Positions 30,970 through 42,390 of a stretch of DNA of 64,000 nt are shown one piece after another; the stretch's first letter is position 1; the number at the start of each line of letters is the position of its first letter. Origin of the DNA: Slackia faecicanis (GTDB taxonomy: Bacteria > Actinomycetota > Coriobacteriia > Coriobacteriales > Eggerthellaceae); assembly GCF_003725295.1 (NCBI RefSeq), contig NZ_QICB01000003.1, forward strand, positions 211,927-275,926, in the 5' to 3' direction. The notes below the pieces were generated by a model. It was not told the origin of the DNA and did not search any database. It saw only the letters and a list, made by a program, of their open reading frames with translations. The translations under genes were made by a program, and so were the position numbers.

Positions 30970-32097
30970 CTACGACGTCTGCGCGCCGTCGGCGGGCTGC
31001 TGGCCTGCCGAAACGTCGCTCACATTGGACATGTCGGTGTTTTCGGGCATGACTTTGGCGGGGTCGACATAGCCGAACAGCACGTCGAGCATGGGCGAAT
31101 ACCACGTTTCGGGAGCAGGAACGCTGCCGCTTTTGACCTGGGCGATCAGCTCGTCCTGCGCGGTTCCCTTCTCGTTGCCCAGGCCGCGAACGACACCTGC
31201 CACCTGGCCGTCGTAGACCCAGCCGAGCTCTTTGTGCGCGGCGTCTTCGATGCCTTCGTCGGTCTTGAGATATTCGATTTGGCTTTCGATGGCCTCGTTG
31301 CGCGCCGAAAGGGCGTCGTATTCGGCCTGCAGGCGCGACTGCTCGCGGGTTTCCAGGTAATAGGTCTGGGCCGCGGGGTACAGCAAGACCAGCGCGAAGA
31401 TAAAACATGCCGCCGCGCCGGCCAAAACGGCGAGCGGCGGAGCGGATGCGCGCGGAGCCTTGGCGCTGCGCGTGGACGAGCGACGCGGGTCGCCCGAAAC
31501 GGCGCGGCCCGATTCCAGGTCGGAAAAAGCGCGCTTGTGCGCCCTGCCCATTTCGCCCTTGTACACCGCGGCGCGCGAAGCGTGCGGCGAAGGGGCCGGC
31601 TCGTCGGAGCCGAACTGCTTGAAGAACAGGCGGTCGGCCTTCTGCTTGGTCTTGGCACGGCGCTTGTCGTAAGAACGCTGGGCACGCGACGAGCTTTCCT
31701 TCGAGCGGTCGGCAGACGGCTCGTATGCCTCGAGCGCCGGGCGCGATTCGTACGAACGATCAGACGCATCGGCACGCACGCGCGACGACGCGAGAGACGC
31801 GACACGCTGCGAAGGCTGGGGGTCGCCCGCCAGGCGAAGCTCGCGAGACGGACGCGACAGCGTGGGCAACGATGCCGACGACGTGCGAGCGCCATAGGTG
31901 GAAGAAGCATAGCCGCCCATGCCCGCCGAAGAACGCGGGGCCGCGACGTCGAGCGAGGCATAGCGCCCCTGGCCGGGCGCGTAGGGATCGCCTGCCGCGC
32001 GGGCCATTTCGTTGACGGCCGGACGGGAATAACGAGACGACGCCATGCGTCGGGCGTCGTCGAACGGGATGATATTGGCGTTGCCGCTTCTTGCCAT
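30970..32097 (-). CDS. FtsB/DivIC-family septum protein with long N-terminal extension
   Basis: The single membrane helix (PLAVLAGAAACFIFALVLLYPA) sits near residue 230 of 375. A short coiled coil follows (YYLETREQSRLQAEYDALSARNEAIESQIEYLKT) and then the DivIC-like AAHKELGWVYDGQ, as in septum-formation initiators that bridge FtsL and FtsQ. The first 225 residues are disordered, Ser/Arg/Ala-rich and cytoplasmic, far longer than in typical FtsB (about 100 residues). The ATG at 32097 has AAGGAG 11 bases upstream. It pairs with the Ppx/GppA gene downstream. Confidence 0.85.
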   Translation of the reverse strand: MARSGNANIIPFDDARRMASSRYSRPAVNEMARAAGDPYAPGQGRYASLDVAAPRSSAGMGGYASSTYGARTSSASLPTLSRPSRELRLAGDPQPSQRVASLASSRVRADASDRSYESRPALEAYEPSADRSKESSSRAQRSYDKRRAKTKQKADRLFFKQFGSDEPAPSPHASRAAVYKGEMGRAHKRAFSDLESGRAVSGDPRRSSTRSAKAPRASAPPLAVLAGAAACFIFALVLLYPAAQTYYLETREQSRLQAEYDALSARNEAIESQIEYLKTDEGIEDAAHKELGWVYDGQVAGVVRGLGNEKGTAQDELIAQVKSGSVPAPETWYSPMLDVLFGYVDPAKVMPENTDMSNVSDVSAGQQPADGAQTS

Positions 32098-32243
32098 GAA
32101 GAACTGCGCTCCTTGGGGGCAGAGGTGGTGCATTTCGGTGGTGCGTGTGCGATGCGCTGTTAGAGCTGTTGGCATAGTATCACAACGGCCCCGGGCGCTT
32201 TCATGCGCAGGCGAACATCACGACGACACCACGCCCGCTCAGA

Positions 32244-32276
32244 CGAACGGCCCCGGTGCGATACCGGGGCCGTTCG
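32244..32276 (-). terminator. Strong hairpin after the amino-acid permease
   Basis: CGAACGGCCCCGGT (32244-32257) pairs with ACCGGGGCCGTTCG (32263-32276). It lies about 105 bases after the permease stop. No T-run is present on either side, so it may act with Rho or as a transcript-end stabiliser. Confidence 0.55.
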
Positions 32277-32382
32277 TGAAAAACCGCTCTCTTGCTTCGT
32301 CCGCGCGTCCCGCTTTCGCGATGCCGCCCGAAGCGGGCCTTCCCGAAAGCCTTGAAACCGCGAACCCTTCGATGCCGAAGCC

Positions 32383-33852
32383 TTAGATGACGCTGATCTG
32401 GCCGGTGAAGATCATGACGAGGCTCACCACGAAGAAGATCACGATGGCGGCCGCAAGCACCTTGTCGGCGACGTTGGGCAGGATGGCCTGGCCGCGCTCC
32501 TTCTGGCCGTACAGGTACAGCAGGATGCCGGGCGCAAACAGAATCGTGGTGATCATGAGGCCCGTCAGGCCGCCTGCGTAGATGAGGAACAGGCTGTAGA
32601 ACAGGCCTACGAAACCGATGACGCGATAGAGCCACACGGTGGCCTTGCTCTCGCCCGCGAAGCCGTCCTTCTTCACGGCGCACACGAACAGGTAGCACGT
32701 GCTGAAGAAGTACGGAATCAAGATCATAGAAACCGAAACGCCGTAGAAGAACTGATAGGTCTGCTCCGAGAACAGAATGATGACCAGGAACGCCTGGACG
32801 ATCAGGCAGGTGATGGTGCAGGTGACGACAGGTGCGCCGTTCTTGTTCTTCTTCGCGAAGATTTTCGGGAACACGCCCTGCTCGGCGGCCTCATGCGGGC
32901 ACTCGGACGCGATGATCGTGTAGCCCAGCATGGCGCCCAGAAGCGACAGCGCGACGCCCAGGTTCACCAGCGCGGCGCCCCAGGGACCGACGACGGCCTC
33001 GAGCACTCCCGCCATGGACGGGTTGGGCAGCGCGGCCAGCTCGGCGCGCGGCATGACGCCCATGGAAAGGATGGACACGATCAGGTAGATGGCGAGGATG
33101 CCGCAGAACGCGATGATGGTCGCACGGCCGACGTCTTTGCTGCGCTTGGCGCGGCCGGAAATGGCCACGGCGCCTTCGATGCCCAGGAAGATCCAGATGC
33201 TCACGCCGACGGTGCCGACGATCTGGTCCCACAGGGCGGGGCCGTCGGGTTCGCCCCAGAAGTTCTCCATGAAGATGGCGGGATCGAAGTTCATCGAGAA
33301 GATGATCGCCACGATGGCCACGAACAGCGGGACCAGCTTGGCGATGGTGGTGATGATGTTGATGCTCGCAGCCTCTTTCACGCCGCGGCAGACCAACGCC
33401 CAGCACACCCAGACGATCAGCGAGGCGCCGATCACCGACACGAGGTTATTGCCCTCGCCGAACACGGGGAAGAAAAACGACAGGCTGGCGAACAGCAGCG
33501 TGGTGTAGGAGACCGTTGCCAGAAGAGCGCTGATCCAGTAGCCGTACGCCGAGGTGAAGCCCATGAACTCGCCGAATCCCGCGCGGGCGTAGCTGTAGAT
33601 GCCGCCGGTAAGCTCGGGCTTGAACTTGTTCAGGGCGTAGAAGCACATCATCAGGCAGAACACGCCGATGCCGCACACGAGCCAACCGATGAGCACCGCG
33701 CCCGTGTTTGCCCCTGCCGCCGCCATATCGCCCGCCATCGTGAAGACGCCGCCGCCGATGACGGCCGTGATCACCGCTGCGATAAGGTGAGGAAGTGAGA
33801 GTCCGTTAGGGTCGTTGACCTGGTCGGTGCGGCCTGATGCGAGGTTCGACAT
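32383..33852 (-). CDS. APC-superfamily basic amino acid/polyamine antiporter
   Basis: The 489-residue protein has about 12-13 membrane helices. It shows the APC signature near the N-terminus (LPHLIAAVITAVIGGGVFTMAGDMA) and in helix 3 (KPELTGGIYSYARAGFGEFMGF). The family includes arginine/ornithine (ArcD/YdgF-type) and lysine exchangers, and arginine is a known energy substrate of Eggerthellaceae, which makes an arginine or ornithine role plausible. No arginine deiminase genes are adjacent, so substrate remains open. ATG at 33852 was chosen by the CAGG site and by the family's usual start. Confidence 0.88.
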   Translation of the reverse strand: MSNLASGRTDQVNDPNGLSLPHLIAAVITAVIGGGVFTMAGDMAAAGANTGAVLIGWLVCGIGVFCLMMCFYALNKFKPELTGGIYSYARAGFGEFMGFTSAYGYWISALLATVSYTTLLFASLSFFFPVFGEGNNLVSVIGASLIVWVCWALVCRGVKEAASINIITTIAKLVPLFVAIVAIIFSMNFDPAIFMENFWGEPDGPALWDQIVGTVGVSIWIFLGIEGAVAISGRAKRSKDVGRATIIAFCGILAIYLIVSILSMGVMPRAELAALPNPSMAGVLEAVVGPWGAALVNLGVALSLLGAMLGYTIIASECPHEAAEQGVFPKIFAKKNKNGAPVVTCTITCLIVQAFLVIILFSEQTYQFFYGVSVSMILIPYFFSTCYLFVCAVKKDGFAGESKATVWLYRVIGFVGLFYSLFLIYAGGLTGLMITTILFAPGILLYLYGQKERGQAILPNVADKVLAAAIVIFFVVSLVMIFTGQISVI

Positions 33853-34058
33853 GACAACCTGCTTTCTTCTGGGAACCCGTGATCGCGGAAGACAACCCGC
33901 GACGCTCACGAACAGGATACCCCCAAAACGTCTCCAAATGATCAACACAATGTCGGCGCCTGATTCATTTTCGTGCAAACGTGATGATAATTTTCAAAAA
34001 ATTCCTGCTCAACGATGCCGAATGCGAACAAAAAATAATTTTTTACAAAACGGCACCG

Positions 34059-34096
34059 AAAGGAAAGGGAGACGCCGACGCACCTCCCTTTCCTTC
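34059..34096 (-). terminator. Terminator after the LRR protein gene
   Basis: GGAAAGGGAG (34062-34071) pairs with CTCCCTTTCC (34084-34093) directly after the stop codon. An AT-rich stretch (33950-34050) follows and probably holds the permease promoter, though no clear -35/-10 pair was identified. Confidence 0.65.
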
Positions 34097-34098
34097 TC

Positions 34099-36054
34099 TT
34101 ACAGCGCGAAACGCGACCGCGACGTCGCCCGCGCGCCCTGCGCATCGTTTTTCCGACGATGCTCTTCCATGAGATACAGCACGCAATCGGCGCGGTTGCA
34201 CGAGCGCAGAAGCTCGATCTGCTCGTCGAACGATTCGTCGTCGATGAAACCTGCCGCAAGCAATGCCGACACCTCGTCGCGTTCGCCGTCGCGGGCCACG
34301 CGCATCCGGGCCTCCGCCGCACGCTCGCGCAGACGCTCGACCAGCGCGTCGCGCACCTGGGCCGACGGAGCATGGGGATCGGCGATGCGGTGGATGATCG
34401 CGCCCAGGCGGTCGGGCAGGTTCTTGCCCGAAAGCAGCAGCTCGTCGTACGCGTCGTAATCGAACGGCACGCCGCCGTCTGCGGACGCGTCGATGAAGCA
34501 GCTCAGAAGCTGGTCGGCCGACACATGGACCGTGGATCCCGTGCGCTCGAGACGGCATGCCGCGTACTCGAAACACCCTTCGCCGATGCTCGTCACGCTG
34601 CGCGGCACGGACACGGGCGCGGAAAACAGGCGCGAGCAGAAGCAATGCGCTCCGATTCTGCGAAGCCCCTCGGAAAGCACGAGGCGCTCGGTGCCGCGGC
34701 AGGCGTTGTCGCGCTCGATCGCGCGCACCGTCGCAGGGATCGAAAGCGTGGCGGGCGCATACGGCAAGGCGCGCACCCCGATGCGCACGAGCGGGCGGCC
34801 CTCCACTTCGCTCGGAAGGGAGAGCGACCGGCGCACAGGCGGCGCCGGGGCCTTGATGGCCGCAGACGGCGCCAGGTCGGCCATGCCCGCATGGCGCACG
34901 GCGGCCGCCTCGGCGAAGCGCTTGGAGATGGACTTCGGAGCGGCAGGGCCCGCCACCAGAACGGCGCCTTCCTCGTCGAAATCGTAGAAGCATTCGTCGT
35001 GCTCGACCACGCGCTCGCTCGCCAGGCGCACGCCGCGGGCATGAAGCGGGGCGACCGCCGGGGCCTCGTCGGGAAAGATCCACACGGCATCGTCCCATTC
35101 GCGGGCGGCCACGCGCGCAAGCGAAGCGGGGGCATGTACCACGTCGGGCTGCGCGCAGCCCGCGCAAAACGCCGAGGGCCCTATCTCTTCGACGCCCTGC
35201 GGCACCGTCATGCGCTCGGCGTAAGGGGGCGCGGCGAACACGAGGCGCGCTCCCCCGTTGTCGAACAGGCTTCCTTCGCGCGCGCAATAGCGCTCGTTGC
35301 GCGGGTCCACGGAATAGGCGCGGCTTCCCAGACGCGGCGAAACGCCCGCCAGATCGCACGGCTGCTCGCCCATGTGCTCGAGACCTGCGCCCAGATGGAT
35401 GCAGCCTGCCGACACCGCCGAGAACGCCGAGGCGTCGATGCGCTTCACCGTGTCGGGAATCGCCAGCAACCGCACGCCCACGCCCTGCACGAAACGGCGC
35501 GCGAAGGCCTCGGCGGTCACGCGCACGATCGGCACGCCTTCGACCGATGCCGGCAGCACCGCCGTCACGTGATCGGATCCGAGCGCCTTCGCCAGGCGTT
35601 TCAGGTCGAACCCGACCAGGGCGTAGCCGTCGTCTTCGCGACGGACGGCCACGATATCGCTCAGGTCGGACGCGTCGGCGCCGCCCGATACGTGCGGCGC
35701 CAGCACGGCGCTGCTTTCGGGGCGGGCCAGGTCGCTTCCCGCCATGGCGCGGTCGAGCACCGCATCGAGCTCGTCGCGTTCGATGCCCATGCTGCGGGCG
35801 CCCGAATAGATCAGTCCGATTTCTTGCGCGGGCAGCATCTCGTTGGCGGGAGCGCGGCCGTCCGCGCGGGCCGCCGACACCCATTCCTCATAAGGAAGAA
35901 GCTGAGGCGACCACACCTCGCCCTCGCGGGCGCGGGCCGCATCGCGCACGTCGGCCTCGCCCGCGCGCAGGTGGCGCGGATGGGCCGTGGCCGCGGCGAT
36001 GAGGTCTTCGACAGGGGTATCCTCGTCTTCGAAAACCAGGAAATCGCACGTCAT
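34099..36054 (-). CDS. Cytoplasmic BspA-type leucine-rich-repeat (LRR_5) protein
   Basis: The 651-residue protein has no signal peptide. It carries repeat units of the BspA/LRR_5 type: LLAIPDTVKRIDASAFSAVS, MTVPQGVEEIGPSAFCAG, LVLSEGLRRIGAHCFCS, SVPRSVTSIGEGCFEYAACR. The repeats are interrupted by less regular segments. The N-terminal 120 residues and the helical C-terminal 150 residues (with repeated Glu/Arg) are unrecognised. BspA repeats usually sit on surface proteins, so an internal version is unusual and may be a scaffold or sensor. It is divergent from the VWA/MoxR pair with a 180-base gap. ATG at 36054 follows AAGGAG. Confidence 0.7.
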   Translation of the reverse strand: MTCDFLVFEDEDTPVEDLIAAATAHPRHLRAGEADVRDAARAREGEVWSPQLLPYEEWVSAARADGRAPANEMLPAQEIGLIYSGARSMGIERDELDAVLDRAMAGSDLARPESSAVLAPHVSGGADASDLSDIVAVRREDDGYALVGFDLKRLAKALGSDHVTAVLPASVEGVPIVRVTAEAFARRFVQGVGVRLLAIPDTVKRIDASAFSAVSAGCIHLGAGLEHMGEQPCDLAGVSPRLGSRAYSVDPRNERYCAREGSLFDNGGARLVFAAPPYAERMTVPQGVEEIGPSAFCAGCAQPDVVHAPASLARVAAREWDDAVWIFPDEAPAVAPLHARGVRLASERVVEHDECFYDFDEEGAVLVAGPAAPKSISKRFAEAAAVRHAGMADLAPSAAIKAPAPPVRRSLSLPSEVEGRPLVRIGVRALPYAPATLSIPATVRAIERDNACRGTERLVLSEGLRRIGAHCFCSRLFSAPVSVPRSVTSIGEGCFEYAACRLERTGSTVHVSADQLLSCFIDASADGGVPFDYDAYDELLLSGKNLPDRLGAIIHRIADPHAPSAQVRDALVERLRERAAEARMRVARDGERDEVSALLAAGFIDDESFDEQIELLRSCNRADCVLYLMEEHRRKNDAQGARATSRSRFAL

Positions 36055-36108
36055 AGAAGCTCCTTCCCCGAGCGGAATACGGCTTGGCCGCATTGTCGGC
36101 GACGGTTG

Positions 36109-36137
36109 TTTACCGGCGTTTCGCCCCATGCTACACT
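36109..36137 (+). promoter_or_regulatory. Predicted sigma-70 promoter of the VWA-MoxR operon
   Basis: TTTACC (36109-36114), a 17-base spacer and TACACT (36132-36137) lie about 98 bases before the VWA gene. A small inverted repeat GCCCT-GGAGTT-AGGGC (36140-36155) follows directly at the expected transcript start. Confidence 0.5.
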
Positions 36138-36234
36138 GCGCCCTGGAGTTAGGGCAAGCATGCCTGACGGCCCGGCGTAGCGCGGGAGCAACAGGCGGCA
36201 TCAAGCCCGCAAACGTCTCTCGATGGGAGCGACC

Positions 36235-37761
36235 ATGGCAACCGAAACCGTCGACGCGCTTGCCGTCCAAGCGCTCGACCTCGCCAAAAACGCGCTGCTC
36301 GTGCGCCTGCGTTTCATGAACGCGGCCTTCGCCCGCCTGCGCCCGCTGCCGGTGCCCGGCGCGACGCTCGCCACCGACGGCGCATACATCCGCTTCGATT
36401 CCGCCTCGTTCGCGCGCAACTACGCCGCCGAACCCGCGTTCGCCGCGCATGCGTTTCTGCACATGACCCTGCACAACGTGTTCCTCCACCTTTACACCGA
36501 CGCGCGCGTCGACACGCTACGCTGGGATACGGCCTGCGACATCGCCGTCGAACACGTCATGACGCAGCTGGACATTCCCGCCGCGCGCACGGAGGCGATG
36601 GCTCGCCAGCAGGCGACGCTCGCAGAGATAGAAGCTAACTTAAATATCATTACAGCTGAAACTATATATAGGTATCTTGTTGATACCGTTGCTGATGACG
36701 AGCGCATCCGCGCCATGCGCGAACCGTTTCTGGTAGACGATCACGCTCCCTGGCACGCCATGGCCGCCGAAGAGTCCGCGAAATCGAAGGACCCGGAAAG
36801 CACGCGCACCGAGGAAAGCGACACGCAGCGTACCGACGCCGCCACCCAGGCCGCACAAGACGGCACCGATGCCGAGCTTCCCGAAGACGCCGACAAGCGC
36901 GAGAAAAGCCATTCGTCGCGCCGCGGCCTGAAGCAGGAAGACATCGTGCAGAAAGAAGCGCCCGAAAACGCCGCCGAAGCGGTCGGCAAGCGCTTCGCGA
37001 ACACGGTGAACCTCGACCGTTCGCGCGAGCAATGGAAAAACGCCGCCTACGAGATGGGCGTGCAGCTGGACACCTACGTGCAGCTCTGGGGCGTCGAGGG
37101 GTCTAACCTTTCGATGAACCTGCGCTCGGTCACGCGCGAGAAGCAGGACTATCGCGAGTTCCTGCGCAAGTTCGCGCGCATGGGCGAGCACATGCGCATC
37201 AACGACGACGAATTCGACTACGTGTACTACTGCTACGGCCTGTCGCGCTACGGCAACCTGCCCCTGATCGAGCCGCTCGAATACAGCGAAGAGAAGCGCG
37301 TCCGCGATTTCGTGGTGGCGATTGACACGTCGGCTTCGACCAAAGACGGACTCGTGCGCAAGTTCATCGAGAAGACCTATTCGATCCTCTCCGACGAAAC
37401 AGGCTTTTTCGCCGACATGAACGTGCTGATCATTCAGTGCGACGCCGAGATAGCCGACGTCACGCGCATCGGCTCGCTGCCCGATCTGGAGCATTACCTC
37501 GACGATCTGGAAATCAAAGGCCTCGGCGGCACCGACTTCCGCCCCGTGTTCTCCTACGTCGACGCGGCGCTCGAGCGCGGAGAATTCACCGATCTGGCGG
37601 GACTCATCTATTTCACCGACGGCCAGGGAACCTACCCCGCGCGCAAGCCCGACTACGAAGCGGCGTTCGTCTTCGTGGACGACGACGCGGGCGTGACCGT
37701 GCCCGTCTGGGCCATGAAGGTGGTCCTGGAGGAAAAGGTGCTCCTCGACGACGACCTCTAA
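36235..37761 (+). CDS. VWA-like metallopeptidase-related protein (DUF2201/COG3864 type)
   Basis: The 508-residue protein has a helical N-domain with His76, His80 and His85 (FLHMTLHNVFLH) where the family has a metallopeptidase HExxH; here Met replaces the Glu. A charged linker (about 180-250) follows. The C-terminal VWA-like domain (about 355-500) carries FVVAIDTSASTKDGLV (MIDAS DxSxS), GGTDFRPVF and YFTDGQGTYP. Such proteins work with a MoxR AAA+ ATPase, and one is encoded 102 bases downstream. ATG at 36235 follows GGGAG; an ATG at 36223 lacks a site. Codons at 36627-36698 are unusually AT-rich. Confidence 0.82.
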   Translation: MATETVDALAVQALDLAKNALLVRLRFMNAAFARLRPLPVPGATLATDGAYIRFDSASFARNYAAEPAFAAHAFLHMTLHNVFLHLYTDARVDTLRWDTACDIAVEHVMTQLDIPAARTEAMARQQATLAEIEANLNIITAETIYRYLVDTVADDERIRAMREPFLVDDHAPWHAMAAEESAKSKDPESTRTEESDTQRTDAATQAAQDGTDAELPEDADKREKSHSSRRGLKQEDIVQKEAPENAAEAVGKRFANTVNLDRSREQWKNAAYEMGVQLDTYVQLWGVEGSNLSMNLRSVTREKQDYREFLRKFARMGEHMRINDDEFDYVYYCYGLSRYGNLPLIEPLEYSEEKRVRDFVVAIDTSASTKDGLVRKFIEKTYSILSDETGFFADMNVLIIQCDAEIADVTRIGSLPDLEHYLDDLEIKGLGGTDFRPVFSYVDAALERGEFTDLAGLIYFTDGQGTYPARKPDYEAAFVFVDDDAGVTVPVWAMKVVLEEKVLLDDDL

Positions 37762-37863
37762 GAAACCTCGCGCGGCCGAGGCGCCTTCGGCCGCTTACCC
37801 GAAGCAATCCGAACCGCAGGGACGCGCGCCGCGGCGCCGTCCCGACCTCGCCAAGGAGGGCCC

Positions 37864-39372
37864 ATGAACATCAGCCAAGCGAAAAAGCAGATCGAACGTT
37901 CCATGAGGGCGTATTTCGCCAAAGACGAATTCGGCGATTACCGCCTGCCCGTCAACCGCCAGCGCCCGGTGTTTCTGATCGGCGCGCCCGGCATCGGCAA
38001 AACCGCGATCATGGAACAGATCGCCCAGGAGCTCGAAGTGGGCTTCGTCTCGTATTCCATGACGCACCACACCCGCCAAAGCGCGCTGGGCCTGCCCTTC
38101 ATCGCGCGCAAGACCTACGGCGGCGTGGAGTACGACGTGTCCGAATACACCATGAGCGAAATCATCGCGTCGGTCTACGACGCGATGGAGGCCACGGGCA
38201 AAAGCGAAGGCATCCTGTTCCTGGACGAAATCAACTGCGTGTCCGAGACGCTGACGCCTGCGATGCTGCAGTTCCTGCAGTACAAGGTGTTCGGCCGCCA
38301 CCGCGTGCCCGACGGATGGATCGTGGTCACCGCAGGCAACCCGCCCGAGTACAACCGCACCGTGCACGATTTCGACATGGCCACCTGGGACCGCCTCAAG
38401 CGCATCGACGTGGAACCCGACTACCAAGCGTGGCGCGACTACGCCGTGCAGACCGGCGTGCATCCCGCGGTGCTCACCTACCTCGATATCGAGCGCGGCA
38501 ACTTCTACCGCGTGGAAACCACCGTCGACGGCATGTCGTTCGTCACCGCGCGCGGCTGGGACGACCTGTCCTCGATCATCAAGCTCTACGAAGAAGAAGG
38601 CCTGCCCGTCGACGACCTGCTCATCGGCCAGTACGTGCAAAACCCCGAGGTGGCCAAGCACTTCTCGGTGTATTACGAGCTGTTCTCCAAATACCGCTCC
38701 GACTACCGCGTCGACGACATCGTGGACGGCAAGGCGGACGAATCCATCGTCGAGCGCGCTCGCGAAGCGGCCTTCGACGAGCGCGTATCGCTCATGGGCC
38801 TGATCGTGGACGCGCTGATCGCCCGCGTGCGCGAGGCGGCATGCGAAGAGCGCGCGGCGGGCTTCGTGCACGACCAGCTGGCGGCGCTGCGCGACGAGCT
38901 GGAAGCGGCGGGCGTCGCCGATGCCGCCGACATGGCGAGCGAGCGCGCCGCGGCCATCCGCGCCAAGCTTGCCGCCGAAAAGGAAGCGGGCCTGCTCACC
39001 GAAGAGAAGCGCCTGTCCTACGAGCGCACGGCCACGCTACTCGAAGACGCGGTGCGCGCCGCAGGCGGCGACGCGCTTTCGTTCGACGACGTCAAGGAGC
39101 GCTTCGGCTCGCTGCTCGACGCCCTCGACATCCTGATCGACGCCGCAGCCGCGGCGCTCGACGCCGTGTTCCGCTTCGTCGAAGACGCCTTCGGCGACGG
39201 CCAGGAAATGCTGCTGCTGATCACCGACCTTTCGGTCAACCGCCACAGCATGGCCTTCATCAACGACCACGGCTGCGAGCGCTACTTCGCGCACAACGAA
39301 AAGCTGCTGTTCCACGAGCGCGGCGACGATCTGGCCGAACGCATCGGCAAGCTGAACCTCGACGAAGAATAG
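37864..39372 (+). CDS. MoxR-family AAA+ ATPase
   Basis: Residues 40-47 are Walker A (GAPGIGKT), and GILFLDEINCVSETLTPAMLQFL supplies Walker B and the following helix. GWIVVTAGNPPEYNRTVHDFDMATWDRLKRIDV contains sensor 1 and the arginine-finger region. The 502-residue protein is longer than simple MoxR (about 330); the C-terminal 190 residues are helical and acidic. Together with the preceding VWA protein it forms the MoxR-VWA module thought to remodel or activate client proteins using ATP. Client identity is unknown. A strong terminator follows. Confidence 0.88.
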   Translation: MNISQAKKQIERSMRAYFAKDEFGDYRLPVNRQRPVFLIGAPGIGKTAIMEQIAQELEVGFVSYSMTHHTRQSALGLPFIARKTYGGVEYDVSEYTMSEIIASVYDAMEATGKSEGILFLDEINCVSETLTPAMLQFLQYKVFGRHRVPDGWIVVTAGNPPEYNRTVHDFDMATWDRLKRIDVEPDYQAWRDYAVQTGVHPAVLTYLDIERGNFYRVETTVDGMSFVTARGWDDLSSIIKLYEEEGLPVDDLLIGQYVQNPEVAKHFSVYYELFSKYRSDYRVDDIVDGKADESIVERAREAAFDERVSLMGLIVDALIARVREAACEERAAGFVHDQLAALRDELEAAGVADAADMASERAAAIRAKLAAEKEAGLLTEEKRLSYERTATLLEDAVRAAGGDALSFDDVKERFGSLLDALDILIDAAAAALDAVFRFVEDAFGDGQEMLLLITDLSVNRHSMAFINDHGCERYFAHNEKLLFHERGDDLAERIGKLNLDEE

Positions 39373-39393
39373 GCGCGCGACGCTCTCCCGCAA

Positions 39394-39427
39394 CGAGAAA
39401 GGCTCCCGAAGACGGGAGCCTTTCTCG
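39394..39427 (+). terminator. Terminator after the MoxR gene
   Basis: CGAGAAAGGCTCCCG (39394-39408) and CGGGAGCCTTTCTCG (39413-39427) form a 15-base perfect stem with a four-base loop. T-rich stem ends suggest activity in both directions. Confidence 0.8.
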
Positions 39428-39456
39428 TATCAGCGCACGAACGCGGCGCCGAAGCA

Positions 39457-39490
39457 CGAAGATGCCCGCCGAATGCGACGGGCATCTTCG
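39457..39490 (-). terminator. Terminator after eno
   Basis: CGAAGATGCCCG (39457-39468) pairs with CGGGCATCTTCG (39479-39490), 14 bases after the enolase stop. The T-run is short. Confidence 0.7.
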
Positions 39491-39504
39491 AAAATCGCGA
39501 AGCG

Positions 39505-41719
<2,215 letters not shown>

Positions 41720-41730
41720 GCGCTCCAGTA

Positions 41731-41759
41731 TAAAAGAAAGGGGCGTGAAGCCCCTTTCT
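41731..41759 (-). terminator. Terminator between the 129-residue helical gene and ecfT
   Basis: AGAAAGGGGC (41735-41744) pairs with GCCCCTTTCT (41750-41759) and is followed on the minus strand by TTTATACT. It lies 27 bases after the upstream stop. Confidence 0.75.
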
Positions 41760-41785
41760 CGTCATGCGTTCTCTATGATGGCGCG

Positions 41786-42175
41786 CTATTCTTCGTCCGC
41801 CTCGTTTTCGGATTCCTTCTTGGAAATGCGCTCGACGGTGGCCTTGGCGGCTTCGGCCGCGCGATCGCCCATCTCCTTGGTCATCTCGACCGACTTATCG
41901 GCAATCTGCACCGTGGCGTCCATCATACGCTCGGCCACCTCTTTGCGGGCCTCCATGGCGCGGTCGGCGGCGGCCTTGGCCTCGTCGATCAGAACGGGAA
42001 TGTTCTCGCGCGTGGCATTCGCCATGTCTTCGCGCTTGACACGGGCGCTTTCCATCACGGCCGGCGTCTGTTCCTGGATGACGTCGATGACCTTGTCGCC
42101 CGCTTCCTTCATTTCGCTCGCCAGTTCCTGAGCCTTATCGATGGCATCATTGATAAGCTTTCCGATTTCGGACAT
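41786..42175 (-). CDS. Small all-helical charged protein of unknown function
   Basis: The 129-residue protein is almost entirely amphipathic helix with heptad-like Ala/Glu/Lys pattern (AIDKAQELASEMKEAGDKVIDVIQE, AAADRAMEARKEVAERMMDA) and an acidic tail (KKESENEADEE). There are no membrane segments, cysteines or signal. It recalls apolipoprotein- or phasin-like coiled coils, but I do not recognise a family. The ATG at 42175 has GAGGAGGG upstream. It lies between the alpha operon terminator and ecfT and is probably transcribed alone. Confidence 0.7.
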   Translation of the reverse strand: MSEIGKLINDAIDKAQELASEMKEAGDKVIDVIQEQTPAVMESARVKREDMANATRENIPVLIDEAKAAADRAMEARKEVAERMMDATVQIADKSVEMTKEMGDRAAEAAKATVERISKKESENEADEE

Positions 42176-42340
42176 GACGCCCTCCTCTCCGCATCGAGGC
42201 GCACGCCCGAAGCGCATCGCCGCCTCCTTTTCCAAGGACGGCCCCATGGTATCACGATGCAAACACGCCCGGCAGACCTCCGGCACCATTGCAACCAAGC
42301 CGAAACCAGGTCGCCTGCCCCGAACAGCGCCCGAAACGAA

Positions 42341-42364
42341 GAAAGGACGCCGAAGCGTCCTTTC
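42341..42364 (-). terminator. Terminator of the alpha ribosomal operon
   Basis: GAAAGGACGC-CGAA-GCGTCCTTTC followed on the minus strand by TTCGTTTC lies 26 bases after the rplQ stop. Confidence 0.82.
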
Positions 42365-42390
42365 TTGAAACCATATGGGTGGGAAAAAGG

